Source: Bog-375 sp049587755 (GTDB taxonomy: Bacteria > Acidobacteriota > Terriglobia > Bryobacterales > Bryobacteraceae). From it: a stretch of DNA of 64,000 bases. Location: contig JBAVEN010000104.1 in the NCBI GenBank assembly GCA_049587755.1, forward strand, positions 10,724-74,723. The letters are read 5' to 3'. The notes under the pieces are model-generated. The model was not told where the DNA came from. It worked only from the letters and a program-made list of their open reading frames with translations, and did not search any database. This document shows, piece by piece, positions 51,936-61,090 of this stretch. Made by a program: the position numbers and the translations under genes. Every line of letters begins with the position of its first letter. The stretch's first letter is position 1.

Positions 51936-53996
51936 TTGACCGCCACTACCACACTCGAAGACCTGTGCATCAACACCATCCGCATTCTCTCCGCGGACGC
52001 GGTTCAAACTGCGAACTCGGGCCACCCCGGCATGCCGATGGGCGCGGCCGCTATGGCTTTCACGCTGTGGACGCGGTTTCTCAAGTACAATCCCAGGGAT
52101 CCGAACTGGTTCGATCGCGACCGCTTCGTCCTTTCCGCCGGCCACGGCTCCATGTTGCTGTACAGCTTGCTGCATCTCACCGGTTATGACCTGCCGCTCG
52201 ATGAGTTGAAGCGTTTCCGCCGGTTGGGCAGCAAGACGCCAGGCCATCCGGAGCGCGGGCACACGGCCGGCGTCGAAGTCGCGACTGGCCCGCTGGGCCA
52301 GGGCTTCGGCAACGGCGTTGGTATGGCGATCGCCGAAACGTGGCTCGCCGCGCGCTTTAACCGCCCCGGGCACCGCATCGTCGATCATTACATCTACGCC
52401 ATCTGCGGCGATGGCGACCTGATGGAAGGCGTCACCCAGGAAGCAGCGTCGCTGGCCGGCCACCTGAAGCTCGGCAAGCTGATTTATCTTTACGACAACA
52501 ACCACATTTCGCTGGCCGGCGCCACTGGCTTGATCTTCACCGAAGACGTCGCCCGGCGTTTCGAGGCTTATGGCTGGCACACCCGCGCCGTGCCCGACGG
52601 CAACGACACCGCTGACATCGCCGCCGCTATCGCCGAAGCGCAGGCCGAGAGCCGGCCCTCGCTGATCCTGGTGCGCACCCACATCGGCTATGGCAGTCCG
52701 AAGAAGCAGGACAGCTTCACCGCGCACGGCTCGCCGCTCGGCGAAGACGAATTGCTCGCCACCAAGAAGGCGCTGGGCTGGCCAACCACGGACAAGTTTT
52801 TCATTCCGCCCGAGGCGCTCGCGTTTTTCCGCACGGCCGTGGACCGCGGTGCCAAAGCGCAACGCGGCTGGCAAAGCCGCTTCGAGGCATACCGCAAGGA
52901 TTACCCAGGCGAGGCGGCCGAGCTGGAGATGATGGTCGCCGGCAAACTGCCCGCGGACTGGGCGGCCGGCCTGCCGAAATGGCAGCCGGGCGACAAGGCT
53001 ATCGCCACCCGCGTCGCCGGCGGCATGGCTTTGAACGCGCTGGCGCAGCGCATCCCCAACCTGATGGGCGGTTCGGCCGATCTTAACCCATCCACCGAAA
53101 CCGCACTCAAAGGGCTGGGCGATTTCCAGCCGCCCGAGGCCGAAGGCCCCGGCACACAGGGCGCCGTGGGCGGCGAGTGGGCCTACGCCGGCCGTAACCT
53201 GGCTTTTGGCGTCCGCGAGCACGCCATGGGCGCCGCCGTCAATGGCATGGCGGCGCATGGCGGCGTGCTGCCCTTCAGCGCGACTTTCATGGTGTTTTCA
53301 GACTATATGAAACCGGCCATCCGCCTCGGCGCGCTGAGCCGGTTGCACGTCATCTATGTCTTCACCCACGACAGCATCGGCGTCGGCGAGGATGGCCCCA
53401 CCCACGAGCCGGTGGAACAACTGGCCGGCTTGCGCGCCATCCCGGGCCTGACCGTGCTGCGGCCCGCCGATCCCACTGAAACCGCCGAAGCCTGGGCATT
53501 CGCCATCGCGCACGACGGTCCATCGCTGATCGCGCTGACGCGCCAGAGCGTACCGCATCTCGACCGCAGCAACGCCAAGGACGCCGCCGTGGCGCGCGGC
53601 GGCTACATTCTGGCCGAGGCGCCGAGTGGCCCGCCGGACGTAATCCTGATCGGCACCGGATCCGAGGTGGCGCTCTGCGTCCAGGCTCGCGAGAAGCTTC
53701 AAGCCTCCGGTGTAAAGGCGCGCGTGGTGAGCCTGCCGAGTTGGGAGCTGTTCGATAGGCAGGACGCCACATACCGCGAAAGCGTGCTGCCCAAGGCGGT
53801 CCGCAAGCGGGTCACCGTCGAGGCCGGCGCCACCCTCGGCTGGAGCCGCTTCGCCGGCGATGAGGGCGTCATCATCGGCCTGGATCGCTTCGGCGCCTCC
53901 GCTCCCGGCGGCGACGTGCTCCAGCACTTCGGCTTCACCGCGGACCGCGTTACCGATGCTGCGTTGAAGCTGCTCGGCCGCGGCGGGCAAGCCTAG
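51936..53996 (+). CDS. tkt: Transketolase
   Basis: A 686-residue thiamine-diphosphate enzyme of the pentose phosphate/Calvin cycle, swapping two-carbon units between sugar phosphates. It starts at a TTG preceded by AGGAAAGGA. Typical segments are NSGHPGMPMGAAAMA (substrate histidine), GPLGQGFGNGVGMAIAE, the TPP motif ICGDGDLMEGVTQEAASLAGHLKL...NN, VRTHIGYGSP, and FGVREHAMGAAVNGMA with the catalytic glutamate. VFTHDSIGVGEDGPTHEP and LTRQSVPHL follow in the pyrimidine domain, and the C-terminal domain has ILIGTGSEVALCVQA. The full length and all motifs indicate a functional enzyme. Confidence 0.95.
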   Translation: MTATTTLEDLCINTIRILSADAVQTANSGHPGMPMGAAAMAFTLWTRFLKYNPRDPNWFDRDRFVLSAGHGSMLLYSLLHLTGYDLPLDELKRFRRLGSKTPGHPERGHTAGVEVATGPLGQGFGNGVGMAIAETWLAARFNRPGHRIVDHYIYAICGDGDLMEGVTQEAASLAGHLKLGKLIYLYDNNHISLAGATGLIFTEDVARRFEAYGWHTRAVPDGNDTADIAAAIAEAQAESRPSLILVRTHIGYGSPKKQDSFTAHGSPLGEDELLATKKALGWPTTDKFFIPPEALAFFRTAVDRGAKAQRGWQSRFEAYRKDYPGEAAELEMMVAGKLPADWAAGLPKWQPGDKAIATRVAGGMALNALAQRIPNLMGGSADLNPSTETALKGLGDFQPPEAEGPGTQGAVGGEWAYAGRNLAFGVREHAMGAAVNGMAAHGGVLPFSATFMVFSDYMKPAIRLGALSRLHVIYVFTHDSIGVGEDGPTHEPVEQLAGLRAIPGLTVLRPADPTETAEAWAFAIAHDGPSLIALTRQSVPHLDRSNAKDAAVARGGYILAEAPSGPPDVILIGTGSEVALCVQAREKLQASGVKARVVSLPSWELFDRQDATYRESVLPKAVRKRVTVEAGATLGWSRFAGDEGVIIGLDRFGASAPGGDVLQHFGFTADRVTDAALKLLGRGGQA

Positions 53997-54008
53997 TTCG
54001 ATCACCGG

Positions 54009-54046
54009 TCCCAACTGCGAACAGAGCCACGACCATAAGGGAGTGG
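54009..54046 (+). repeat. REP-like repeat, intergenic copy
   Basis: Core GCGAACAGAGCCACGACC followed by ATAAGGGAGTGG. It aligns with the copies at 57930-57970 and (reverse) 40250-40303 over about 32 bases. It lies just after the transketolase gene. Confidence 0.6.
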
Positions 54047-54258
54047 AGGACGGCAGGACAGACGATAGCCTTCTGCCGTTTGTCGGCCTCTCGTGCTCTA
54101 GCCGCGTCGTAACCGCGCTCTGCTGTCCGCCAGCCATCCTTGCCGCGCCAGTTAGTTCGACTTTCGTAAGCTGTCCGTCCGGGCGTTTTGCATCTTACAA
54201 TGGAAGGGTGAAACTCAATCGCGCGAAACCTGAAACTCGCTGGTTCCATCTTTCCAGC

Positions 54259-57200
54259 ATGTCCATTTGCACACTGAGATTGGCTTGCGTCGCTCTGCTC
54301 GCGTTTGCCGCGGCGGCGGCGCCGGTGCACCGTTCTTCTATCCCCGGCCGCCACGTTAAGGCAGCGCCGGTCTTCCGGCCTTTTATGCCCGACCGCTACG
54401 TCGTGGTCCTCGATGACCCGCCTGTGGCGGCCCGCTTTCCGTCGCTGGCAGATGTCGGGTCCGCCGCCGCCGCCGATTACCGCCGGCAAATCGAAGCCAA
54501 GCAGGCGGCGCTGGCGAGCCAACTTGCCAGCCGCCACATCCAGGTCACCAGCCGGGTATCGCACGTGTTGAATGCCCTCTTCGTTTCAGCGCCCGGGCAC
54601 AGCATCGACGAACTGCGCGCCATTCCGGGGGTGAAATCGGTGACGCCCATGCGCCGCGCAAAGCCGATGCTAAACCGCGCCGTGCCGTTGATGGACACCC
54701 AGACCGCATGGAACGCGGTCGGCGGCCAATCGAACGCGGGCAAGGGAATCAAAATCGCCATTCTCGATTCCGGCATCGACCTCACCAACCCCGCATTCCA
54801 GGATTCTTCCCTTACGGCGCCGTCCGGCTTCCCCCTGTGCAGCGGCTTTCCCGGCTCTAGCACTTCGTGCAGCAGTTACACCAACAGCAAGGTGATTGCT
54901 GCGCGCAGTTACATGCAGTTGCTCGGCGCTGGGACCAACCCCGCTAACCCGGCCGCCAATTCGGCTCCCGACGATCCGTTCCCTCACGATCGTTATGGCC
55001 ATGGCACTGCCACCTCGATGATTGTGGCAGGTGAGACCATAACCGGCCCGGCTGTTTCCACCAGTGGGTCGCCTATCACCATGGTTGGGATGGCGCCCAA
55101 GGCCTATATCGGCGTCTACAAGATCGCCGGCACGTTCGGTTACGCCAACGATGAGACCGAAATCCAGGCGCTCAACGACGCCGTAAAGGATGGCATGGAC
55201 GTGATCTTCATGCCATACGGAGAGCTGGCGCTAGCTGGCTGTACCCGTTCCAGTTGCACCGGCGATCCCGTGGCCTCCGCGTTCGAACAGGCGGCCATCA
55301 GCGCCCGGCCAGCCGGTTCTCTCACCAGCACAATCCCGATTCCGATTATCGTGGTGGCCGCCGGCAACGACGGAGCGGACGGGTATTTGGACGGCTACGA
55401 TTACCCCAGCTTCAACACCATCAGCACTCCTTCAAACGCGCCGGACGTGATTTCCGTGGGCGCCACCACCAACTCGCACATCATGCAGCCCAACGTGAGC
55501 GTCACCGCCGCGGGCGCGCCCTCCAACCTCAAGAACATCGTTGCGCTGGCGGGCGACTCATATTTCTTCCCGTCCATAGCGGGCGCCAATATCGCCCCAC
55601 TGGTAGATGTTTCAAAAATCGGCGACCCCACGGCCTGCACCGCTCTTCCGGCCGGGTCGTTGAACAATTCTTTTGCCTTGATTGCTTATAGCACGTGCGG
55701 GTCTTCCTCGGGCGGTTGGGACACAGAGGCCCTCAACGCGCAAAATGCGGGCGCAGTGGGTTTCGTCTACATTATGCCCGCCGGAACGGCCGTCGCTCCT
55801 TTCGACTATCTTTCTGCCCCGTCCGGCATCGCGGAATACGGCCCTTCGGTTTCGATCTCCAATGGCGACGGTCTGAACCTGAAAAACGACATCGATGCGA
55901 ACCCCGGCCAAGAGGTCACGATTGACCTGGGCGGACAGGAACTGGATGTCAGCGCGCTGAGCCAGTTCTCGATTTCCGCGGGCTATGACGCGCTCACCGC
56001 CAACATGGTGGCAGGTTATTCCTCGTTCGGTCCCACCCCCGACGGCCAGCTCAAACCCGATATCGTGGCCACCGGAGGCTGGGATCCTTCCGACAGTTTC
56101 TATGGCGGCTTTTATGTGCCCACGCAGAGCTTCGATGCCTACGACTCGGAGCTGTACAGCGCCAACGGATTCATGGCCGAGGATGGCACGAGTTTCTCCT
56201 CCGCCCTAGTGGCCGGCGCCGCGGCACTGGCGGTCCAGGCCCACCCCGGCCTCCGCGGCACCCAGATCCGATCTTTGATCGTCAATGCCTCCGCGGCCCA
56301 GGCTGTGGGCACGGACGATTCCAGTCCGGCTGTCCCGGTGGATGCGCAATGGATCGGCGCCGGCCTGCTTGACGCAGGGGCAGCCACCAACGCCACGGTC
56401 ACCGCCGAGCCGGCCACTATCTCTTTCGGCATTCTGCAATCCAGTTCGCTTTCGATTCAGAAGACCGTCACCGTGACCAACATCGCAGCCAGTTCGGTGA
56501 CGCTCACTCCGCAGGTTTCCTGCTGCACCGCGAACGGCGTCTCAGGCTCGTTGTCAGGAGCTACGGTCACGGCGAGCCTTTCCAGCAATACGTTAGCCGG
56601 CGGCGGAACCGCCACTTTGACGGTCACCTTTGTCGGCTCGCTGCCCGCTCCAGGCGAGTATTCCGGCAGCGTGGCGTTGCAGGGCTCAAGCTTGCACATT
56701 CCGTTCATGCTGCTGGTGGGCTCGGGAACGGCTTACAACATCGAACCGAACTTCGTATGGGAAGGAACGGTTCTCGAAGGCCCGCCCGGCATGGACACTG
56801 GCGCCTGGGCGTACTTGCAAGTGACGGACGCGTTCGGCGTGCCGGTTGCCAACGCTCCGGTGACGTTCTCGGTATCGCCTTCCCGCAGCCTGACCATGAA
56901 CAGCGTTTCCGGCCATCCCGCTTGTTCACCGGCCTCGAGCAGCAGCAGCATCACCTGCCCCACCGATCAGTTTGGCTGGGCTTGGATGGACGTTGTGCTG
57001 GGCAACACCGCTGGCCAGCCGCAAATCAACTATAGCGCCGCCGGCTTCCAGGATTTCTTCTATGCCAACATACAAGCGCCCCCGGCCATTCTTGCTGGAG
57101 GAGTGGCCGATGCCGCGTCATACCAGACAACGCTCGTGCCCGGTTCGTACGCCGCGATTTTTGGCAGCAACTTTACCAACGCGAACTATCCAGTCTCGCA

Positions 57201-57840
57201 GATCCCCTTTGCGGAACAATGCCCGGCCGGCCCTTGCGTGTATCCCATCAGCTTCAACTACGTAACCGTCAGCTTCGATGTGCCTAACGCCACTTATCCC
57301 GGCTTCCCGTACTTCGTCAGCCCGGGCCAGGTCAATCTCCTTGTGCCATGGGAATTGGCGGGCCAGACTTCAGCGCAGGTCAAGGTGTCCTGGGATTTCG
57401 ACTTGTACAGCAACGTAGTGACGGTGCCGATCGTTACTTACAACCCCTCGTTCTTCCAGAGCTGCAACGCCGCCTGCGCGCTCGATCTCAGCTATAAGCT
57501 GATTTCCACCGCCAACCCGGCCACGCGGGGAAATTACATTCAGCTTTTCGCCAACGGTTTGGGTCCGGTGACGAATCCGCCCGGAGACGGTGTGGCGGCC
57601 CTGGCAAGTCCGCTCTCCGAAACCACCACCACGCCGGTGGTGACCATCGGCGGCGCTGTCGTTCCCTCGAGCGATGTGCTGTTCAGCGGCCTGGCTCCCG
57701 GCTTCCCCTCTCTTTACCAGGTCAACGTCAAGGTGCCGACGAACGCGCAAACCGGCAACGTCCCGATCACGATTCAGATCGGCGGAGTAACATCGCCTGC
57801 GAGCACGCCTTACGGCACGGTGACCATTCCGGTGCAATAA
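54259..57840 (+). CDS. Secreted subtilisin-family (S8) protease with PA insert and Solibacter-type C-terminal domain
   Basis: A protein of 1193 residues when started at the ATG at 54259, which opens a signal peptide (SICTLRLACVALLAFAAAAA). A GTG at 54208 would add 17 residues and is possible. An inhibitor-I9-like propeptide spans about 45-140 (DRYVVVLDDPP, SHVLNALFVSA). The S8 triad is Asp170 in AILDSGID, His248 in RYGHGTATS and Ser645 in EDGTSFSSALVAG. A PA-type insert is visible (ALNAQNAGAVGFVYIMP). After the protease come beta-sandwich domains (about 700-940) and a TIGR03437-style C-terminal domain (ASYQTTLVPGSYAAIFG onward). It would degrade proteins outside the cell. Confidence 0.9.
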   Translation: MSICTLRLACVALLAFAAAAAPVHRSSIPGRHVKAAPVFRPFMPDRYVVVLDDPPVAARFPSLADVGSAAAADYRRQIEAKQAALASQLASRHIQVTSRVSHVLNALFVSAPGHSIDELRAIPGVKSVTPMRRAKPMLNRAVPLMDTQTAWNAVGGQSNAGKGIKIAILDSGIDLTNPAFQDSSLTAPSGFPLCSGFPGSSTSCSSYTNSKVIAARSYMQLLGAGTNPANPAANSAPDDPFPHDRYGHGTATSMIVAGETITGPAVSTSGSPITMVGMAPKAYIGVYKIAGTFGYANDETEIQALNDAVKDGMDVIFMPYGELALAGCTRSSCTGDPVASAFEQAAISARPAGSLTSTIPIPIIVVAAGNDGADGYLDGYDYPSFNTISTPSNAPDVISVGATTNSHIMQPNVSVTAAGAPSNLKNIVALAGDSYFFPSIAGANIAPLVDVSKIGDPTACTALPAGSLNNSFALIAYSTCGSSSGGWDTEALNAQNAGAVGFVYIMPAGTAVAPFDYLSAPSGIAEYGPSVSISNGDGLNLKNDIDANPGQEVTIDLGGQELDVSALSQFSISAGYDALTANMVAGYSSFGPTPDGQLKPDIVATGGWDPSDSFYGGFYVPTQSFDAYDSELYSANGFMAEDGTSFSSALVAGAAALAVQAHPGLRGTQIRSLIVNASAAQAVGTDDSSPAVPVDAQWIGAGLLDAGAATNATVTAEPATISFGILQSSSLSIQKTVTVTNIAASSVTLTPQVSCCTANGVSGSLSGATVTASLSSNTLAGGGTATLTVTFVGSLPAPGEYSGSVALQGSSLHIPFMLLVGSGTAYNIEPNFVWEGTVLEGPPGMDTGAWAYLQVTDAFGVPVANAPVTFSVSPSRSLTMNSVSGHPACSPASSSSSITCPTDQFGWAWMDVVLGNTAGQPQINYSAAGFQDFFYANIQAPPAILAGGVADAASYQTTLVPGSYAAIFGSNFTNANYPVSQIPFAEQCPAGPCVYPISFNYVTVSFDVPNATYPGFPYFVSPGQVNLLVPWELAGQTSAQVKVSWDFDLYSNVVTVPIVTYNPSFFQSCNAACALDLSYKLISTANPATRGNYIQLFANGLGPVTNPPGDGVAALASPLSETTTTPVVTIGGAVVPSSDVLFSGLAPGFPSLYQVNVKVPTNAQTGNVPITIQIGGVTSPASTPYGTVTIPVQ

Positions 57841-57929
57841 AGGTGGGGCAGGCTTCGGCCGACCCCTGAGGTCTCCACATTTTCCGGGCGCGCGGGGATT
57901 CGATCAGCCGGGTTGACGCTGTGCCCTCC

Positions 57930-57970
57930 GGGCCCGGCTCCGAACGGAGCCACGACCGTAGGAGAGTCGT
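57930..57970 (+). repeat. REP-like repeat, intergenic copy with perfect stem
   Basis: GGCTCCG-AA-CGGAGCC (57936-57951) is a perfect 7-bp hairpin, followed by ACGACCGTAGGAGAGTCG. This matches the copies at 54009-54046 and 40250-40303. It lies between the 3' ends of the convergent protease and korC genes. Confidence 0.6.
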
Positions 57971-58007
57971 CCGCCGTAATCGCGCGACATCACACGGCCG
58001 GCGCCAC

Positions 58008-58604
58008 TTACGACTCGGATTCGAAGGAGAGTACGGGCTCGGCCTGACCTTCTTCGGCGAGCTTCTGCATGAGGTGCGTTCCATACTCGAAGCCTTTATC
58101 GAAGGCTTCGAGGTTGAGCTTTTCGAGGGCCGGCGGCACGGAGTCCTTGACCGCGTTGCGTAGAGCGTCGGCAGCCACCACGCCGGTGACGGCGCCGAGG
58201 AAACCCACCATGACGATGTTGAGCACCACCTTGCGGCCCAGCTCTTCGGCCAGGCGTGTGGCGGGGACGCCGTAGACGCGAGCGCCGGCAGGCAGGTTGC
58301 CGAGGTGCACCAAATCCTGCTCGACGATCAGTAGTCCGCCGTGCTTGAGGTCGGGCGAAAAGCGGGTGTACGCTTCCTGCGACATCACTACCAGGACGTC
58401 GGGCCGGGTGATGTACGGGTAGAGAATCGGATCGTCGGAGAGAATGCACTGCGCGCTGGAAGATCCGCCGCGCGCCTCCGGGCCGAAGCTCTGCGTCATG
58501 GTGGCGTAGCCGCCCTCGAAAATGGCCTTGGCTTTACCCACCACGATGGCGGCCAGAATTACGCCCTGGCCGCCGAAACCGGCAATACGAATTTCCGTCA
58601 GCAT
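58008..58604 (-). CDS. korC: 2-oxoacid:ferredoxin oxidoreductase gamma subunit
   Basis: A 198-residue gamma subunit. The start is the ATG at 58604, 7 bases inside the korB stop region, giving the standard N-terminus TEIRIAGFGGQGVILAA. Later motifs are SFGPEARGGSSSAQCILSD and VLVVMSQEAYTRF. It completes a four-subunit enzyme that oxidises a 2-oxoacid with coenzyme A to acyl-CoA, CO2 and reduced ferredoxin. The order D-A-B-C with overlapping genes is that of 2-oxoglutarate (Kor) operons, though substrate is inferred only. The C-terminal 40 residues are charged and specific to this protein. Confidence 0.92.
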   Translation of the reverse strand: MLTEIRIAGFGGQGVILAAIVVGKAKAIFEGGYATMTQSFGPEARGGSSSAQCILSDDPILYPYITRPDVLVVMSQEAYTRFSPDLKHGGLLIVEQDLVHLGNLPAGARVYGVPATRLAEELGRKVVLNIVMVGFLGAVTGVVAADALRNAVKDSVPPALEKLNLEAFDKGFEYGTHLMQKLAEEGQAEPVLSFESES

Positions 58605-59497
58605 TCCGCGCACCCCACTTCCGGTTCGGCATAGCGCTCGCCCAGGCTTTCGTGCATCTGCGCCTGCAGCAGGTCGTAATAATCGGGCCGCTCGCGGTCG
58701 ATGAACTTGCCGACGATGATCTCGCCGCTCTTCGTCAAACCACACTCGCTGGTCGGCGCCCCGTGGCGAGTCTTGCTCGCCTGCTTGTAATACTTCATGG
58801 TGTCCAGCCCGTCGCCCATCTTGTTGCGTCGCTGGTAAAGGGTGGGGCAGGGCGAAACGACTTCGATAAAGCAGAAGCCCTTCTTCTTCATCACCTCTTC
58901 CATGGAGCGGGCGAGCTGCTTGACGTGGAAGGTGGTCCAGCGGGCCACGTATGCGGCGCCGCAAGCGTCGGCCAGTTGCACCAGGTTGAAGGCGGGCTCG
59001 AACACGCCGTAAGGTGCCGTGGTGCTCACCACGTGGCTGGGCGTAGTGGGAGCGGTCTGCCCGCCGGTCATGGCATAGGTCAGGTTGTTCACGCAGATTA
59101 CCTTGATATCCATGTTGCGGCGCGCGGCGTGGATGAAGTGGTTGCCGCCGATAGCGAACAGGTCGCCATCGCCGGAGTAAACCACCACCTGCAGCTCCGG
59201 GTTGGCCAGCTTCAAACCGGTGGCGAACGGAATGGCGCGGCCGTGCGTGGTGTGGAAGGAATCCAGGCGCGCGTAGCCGGCCACGCGGCCAGTGCAGCCG
59301 ATGCCGGATACTATGGCCACCTTATCCAGGTCAGCGTTGGACGCCAGCAGCGCGCGGACGAAACAATTGACGGTAGTGCCGATGCCGCATCCCGGACACC
59401 AGATGTGAGGGATGCGTTCGGTGCGCAGAAACGGCTCGACCGGGTTAAAGGCGCCCTCCGGAATCTCGCATTCGACTTCGAGTGATAGTTCGCTCAC
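58598..59497 (-). CDS. korB: 2-oxoacid:ferredoxin oxidoreductase beta subunit (TPP-binding)
   Basis: A 299-residue subunit that binds thiamine diphosphate. The iron-sulfur/TPP region begins IWCPGCGIGTTVNCF, followed by GIGCTGRVAGY, HTTHGRAIPFATGLK, the TPP motif SGDGDLFAIGGNHF and NNLTYAMTGGQTAPTT. FCFIEVVSPCPTLYQRRN is typical of 2-oxoglutarate oxidoreductase beta subunits. It overlaps korA by 4 bases upstream and korC downstream, so the four genes are one transcript. This enzyme can run the reductive TCA direction when ferredoxin is strongly reduced. Confidence 0.94.
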   Translation of the reverse strand: MSELSLEVECEIPEGAFNPVEPFLRTERIPHIWCPGCGIGTTVNCFVRALLASNADLDKVAIVSGIGCTGRVAGYARLDSFHTTHGRAIPFATGLKLANPELQVVVYSGDGDLFAIGGNHFIHAARRNMDIKVICVNNLTYAMTGGQTAPTTPSHVVSTTAPYGVFEPAFNLVQLADACGAAYVARWTTFHVKQLARSMEEVMKKKGFCFIEVVSPCPTLYQRRNKMGDGLDTMKYYKQASKTRHGAPTSECGLTKSGEIIVGKFIDRERPDYYDLLQAQMHESLGERYAEPEVGCAEC

Positions 59498-60651
59498 TTC
59501 ACCGCCTCCACAATCGCCTTGAGAATCACTTCGGGGTCGTGCACGGTGCCCCCCGCGTGGGTGACCGGGATCACCTTGGCACGGCCGGCCGCGGCGCGTT
59601 CCACTTCTCGCACCATCTGGCCCAGGTTCAACTCGGGTACTACGAATGCCTTGACGCGGCCGGCAAGGGCGGCGATGTGCTGCTCGGGGAACGGCCAGGC
59701 CGAAATAATGCGGAACTTGCCTGCGCGCACGCCCCGTTTGCGGGCCAGCTCGATCGCCCGCTGCGCCACGCGCGAGGTGATGCCGTAGGAAACCACCACA
59801 ACCTCGGCATCCTCCAGGCCGGCCGTGTCGCAGATCGCGCGGCGGTTGGAAAACGGTTTCAGCTTGTCCAGCAGGCGCCGCACCAGGCGGTCCTGCGTCG
59901 CCACGTTCATGCTGGGGTAGCCGCGTTCATCGTGCGTCAGGCCGGTGATGTGGAAGCGGTAACCATCCCCCGCTTTCACCATTTCCGGCACCAGGTCGTC
60001 GCCAGGCTCGAAGGGGCGGAACTCCGCGGGCGGCTTGTGCGTGTAACGCCGCGGCGACACTTCAATCTCTTCGGCCGGCGGAATGATGACCTTTTCCGTC
60101 ATGTGGCCCACGCACTCATCGAGCATCATCATCACCGGCACGCGGAACTCCTCGGCCAGGTTGAACCCGGTAATGGTGAGATCGAAACACTCCTGCGGGG
60201 AATTCGGGCAGAGCGCGATCACGCCGTAGTCGCCGTGCGATCCCCACTTGGCCTGCATCATGTCGGCCTGCGCCGGCAGCGTCGGCAGACCCGTCGACGG
60301 CCCACCCCGCTGCACATTAATAAACACACACGGGGTTTCGGTGATGGCCGCATAGCCGACGTGCTCCATCATCAGTGAAAAACCGGGGCCCGAGGTGACG
60401 GTGAACGCTTTCGCGCCGCCCCATACCGCTCCTTGAATGGCGATGGAGGAAGCCATCTCATCCTCCATTTGGACGAAAATGCCGCCGACTGTAGGAATCC
60501 TCAACGCGAAGCGCTCAACTACCTCGGTCGAAGGGGTGATCGGGTAACCTGCGGCAAATCGCGCACCGGCTGCGAGGGTTCCCTCACAACATGCATGGTC
60601 ACCGTCGAGAAAATGAACACCCGTTAAGACGCCTTTCGGGTCAGCGTGCAT
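59494..60651 (-). CDS. korA: 2-oxoacid:ferredoxin oxidoreductase alpha subunit
   Basis: A 385-residue subunit starting at the ATG at 60651, which has GGAGG five bases upstream; an in-frame ATG at 60672 lacks one. GARFAAGYPITPSTEVVERFA, VQMEDEMASSIAIQGAVWGGAKAFTVTSGPGFSLM, NVQRGGPSTGLPT and AKWGSHGDYGVIALCPNSPQE are signature segments. The C-terminal transketolase-like domain shows VVVSYGITSRVAQRA and VPELNLGQMVREVE. The gene overlaps korD by 11 bases, indicating coupled translation. Confidence 0.95.
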   Translation of the reverse strand: MHADPKGVLTGVHFLDGDHACCEGTLAAGARFAAGYPITPSTEVVERFALRIPTVGGIFVQMEDEMASSIAIQGAVWGGAKAFTVTSGPGFSLMMEHVGYAAITETPCVFINVQRGGPSTGLPTLPAQADMMQAKWGSHGDYGVIALCPNSPQECFDLTITGFNLAEEFRVPVMMMLDECVGHMTEKVIIPPAEEIEVSPRRYTHKPPAEFRPFEPGDDLVPEMVKAGDGYRFHITGLTHDERGYPSMNVATQDRLVRRLLDKLKPFSNRRAICDTAGLEDAEVVVVSYGITSRVAQRAIELARKRGVRAGKFRIISAWPFPEQHIAALAGRVKAFVVPELNLGQMVREVERAAAGRAKVIPVTHAGGTVHDPEVILKAIVEAVK

Positions 60652-60859
60652 AGCGCCCTCCATAGATCGCAAAGTCGGGACAGTACATGCCGCACAGGTC
60701 GCATCCGCTGCACTTGTCCGACGCTACGACATGGGGGGGGTGGTAACCCTTGGAATTGAAAGCAGAAGAAAGAGCCAGCACGTGGGTGGGACAAAACTCC
60801 ACGCAGAAAGCGCAGCCTTTACAGCGTTCTACATTGATGGCAACAAAACCCTTGGACAC
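60641..60859 (-). CDS. korD: 2-oxoacid:ferredoxin oxidoreductase delta subunit (2[4Fe-4S] ferredoxin)
   Basis: A 72-residue ferredoxin with two motifs, CKGCAFCVEFCP and CSGCDLCGMYCP. The start is the GTG at 60859, preceded at five bases by GGAGGG, giving SKGFVAINVERCKGC; a TTG at 60898 is in frame but has no such site. It accepts the electrons released at the TPP site and passes them to soluble ferredoxin. First gene of the kor operon. Confidence 0.92.
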   Translation of the reverse strand: MSKGFVAINVERCKGCAFCVEFCPTHVLALSSAFNSKGYHPPHVVASDKCSGCDLCGMYCPDFAIYGGRYAR

Positions 60860-60977
60860 TGGAACCCTCCATGAAATGGTCGGTTCCTTTACCTGCAAGC
60901 CTCATGCCATTCACGACATTACAAATCTGAAACGCTACTAATTGGTATAGTTTGCCGGTGGGCAGGCTGGCAGGCCC

Positions 60978-61030
60978 AAAAAAAGAAGCCCGCGGCCGAG
61001 CCGAGAGGATTGGCGGCTCGTCCGCGGGCT
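60978..61030 (-). terminator. Strong intrinsic terminator of the secreted-protein gene
   Basis: On the minus strand two arms (61014-61030 and 60987-61003; AGCCCGCGG plus CGAGCCG with one mismatch) form a 17-position stem with a 10-base loop, followed by TTCTTTTTTT. It lies 61 bases after the stop of the gene at 61091-62311 and separates it from the kor operon. Confidence 0.85.
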
Positions 61031-61090
61031 ATACTGGGTCCACTCCGAAGAACCCGGCGAATCCCGTTGTCTCGTGTGGCCCAGCCGGGC

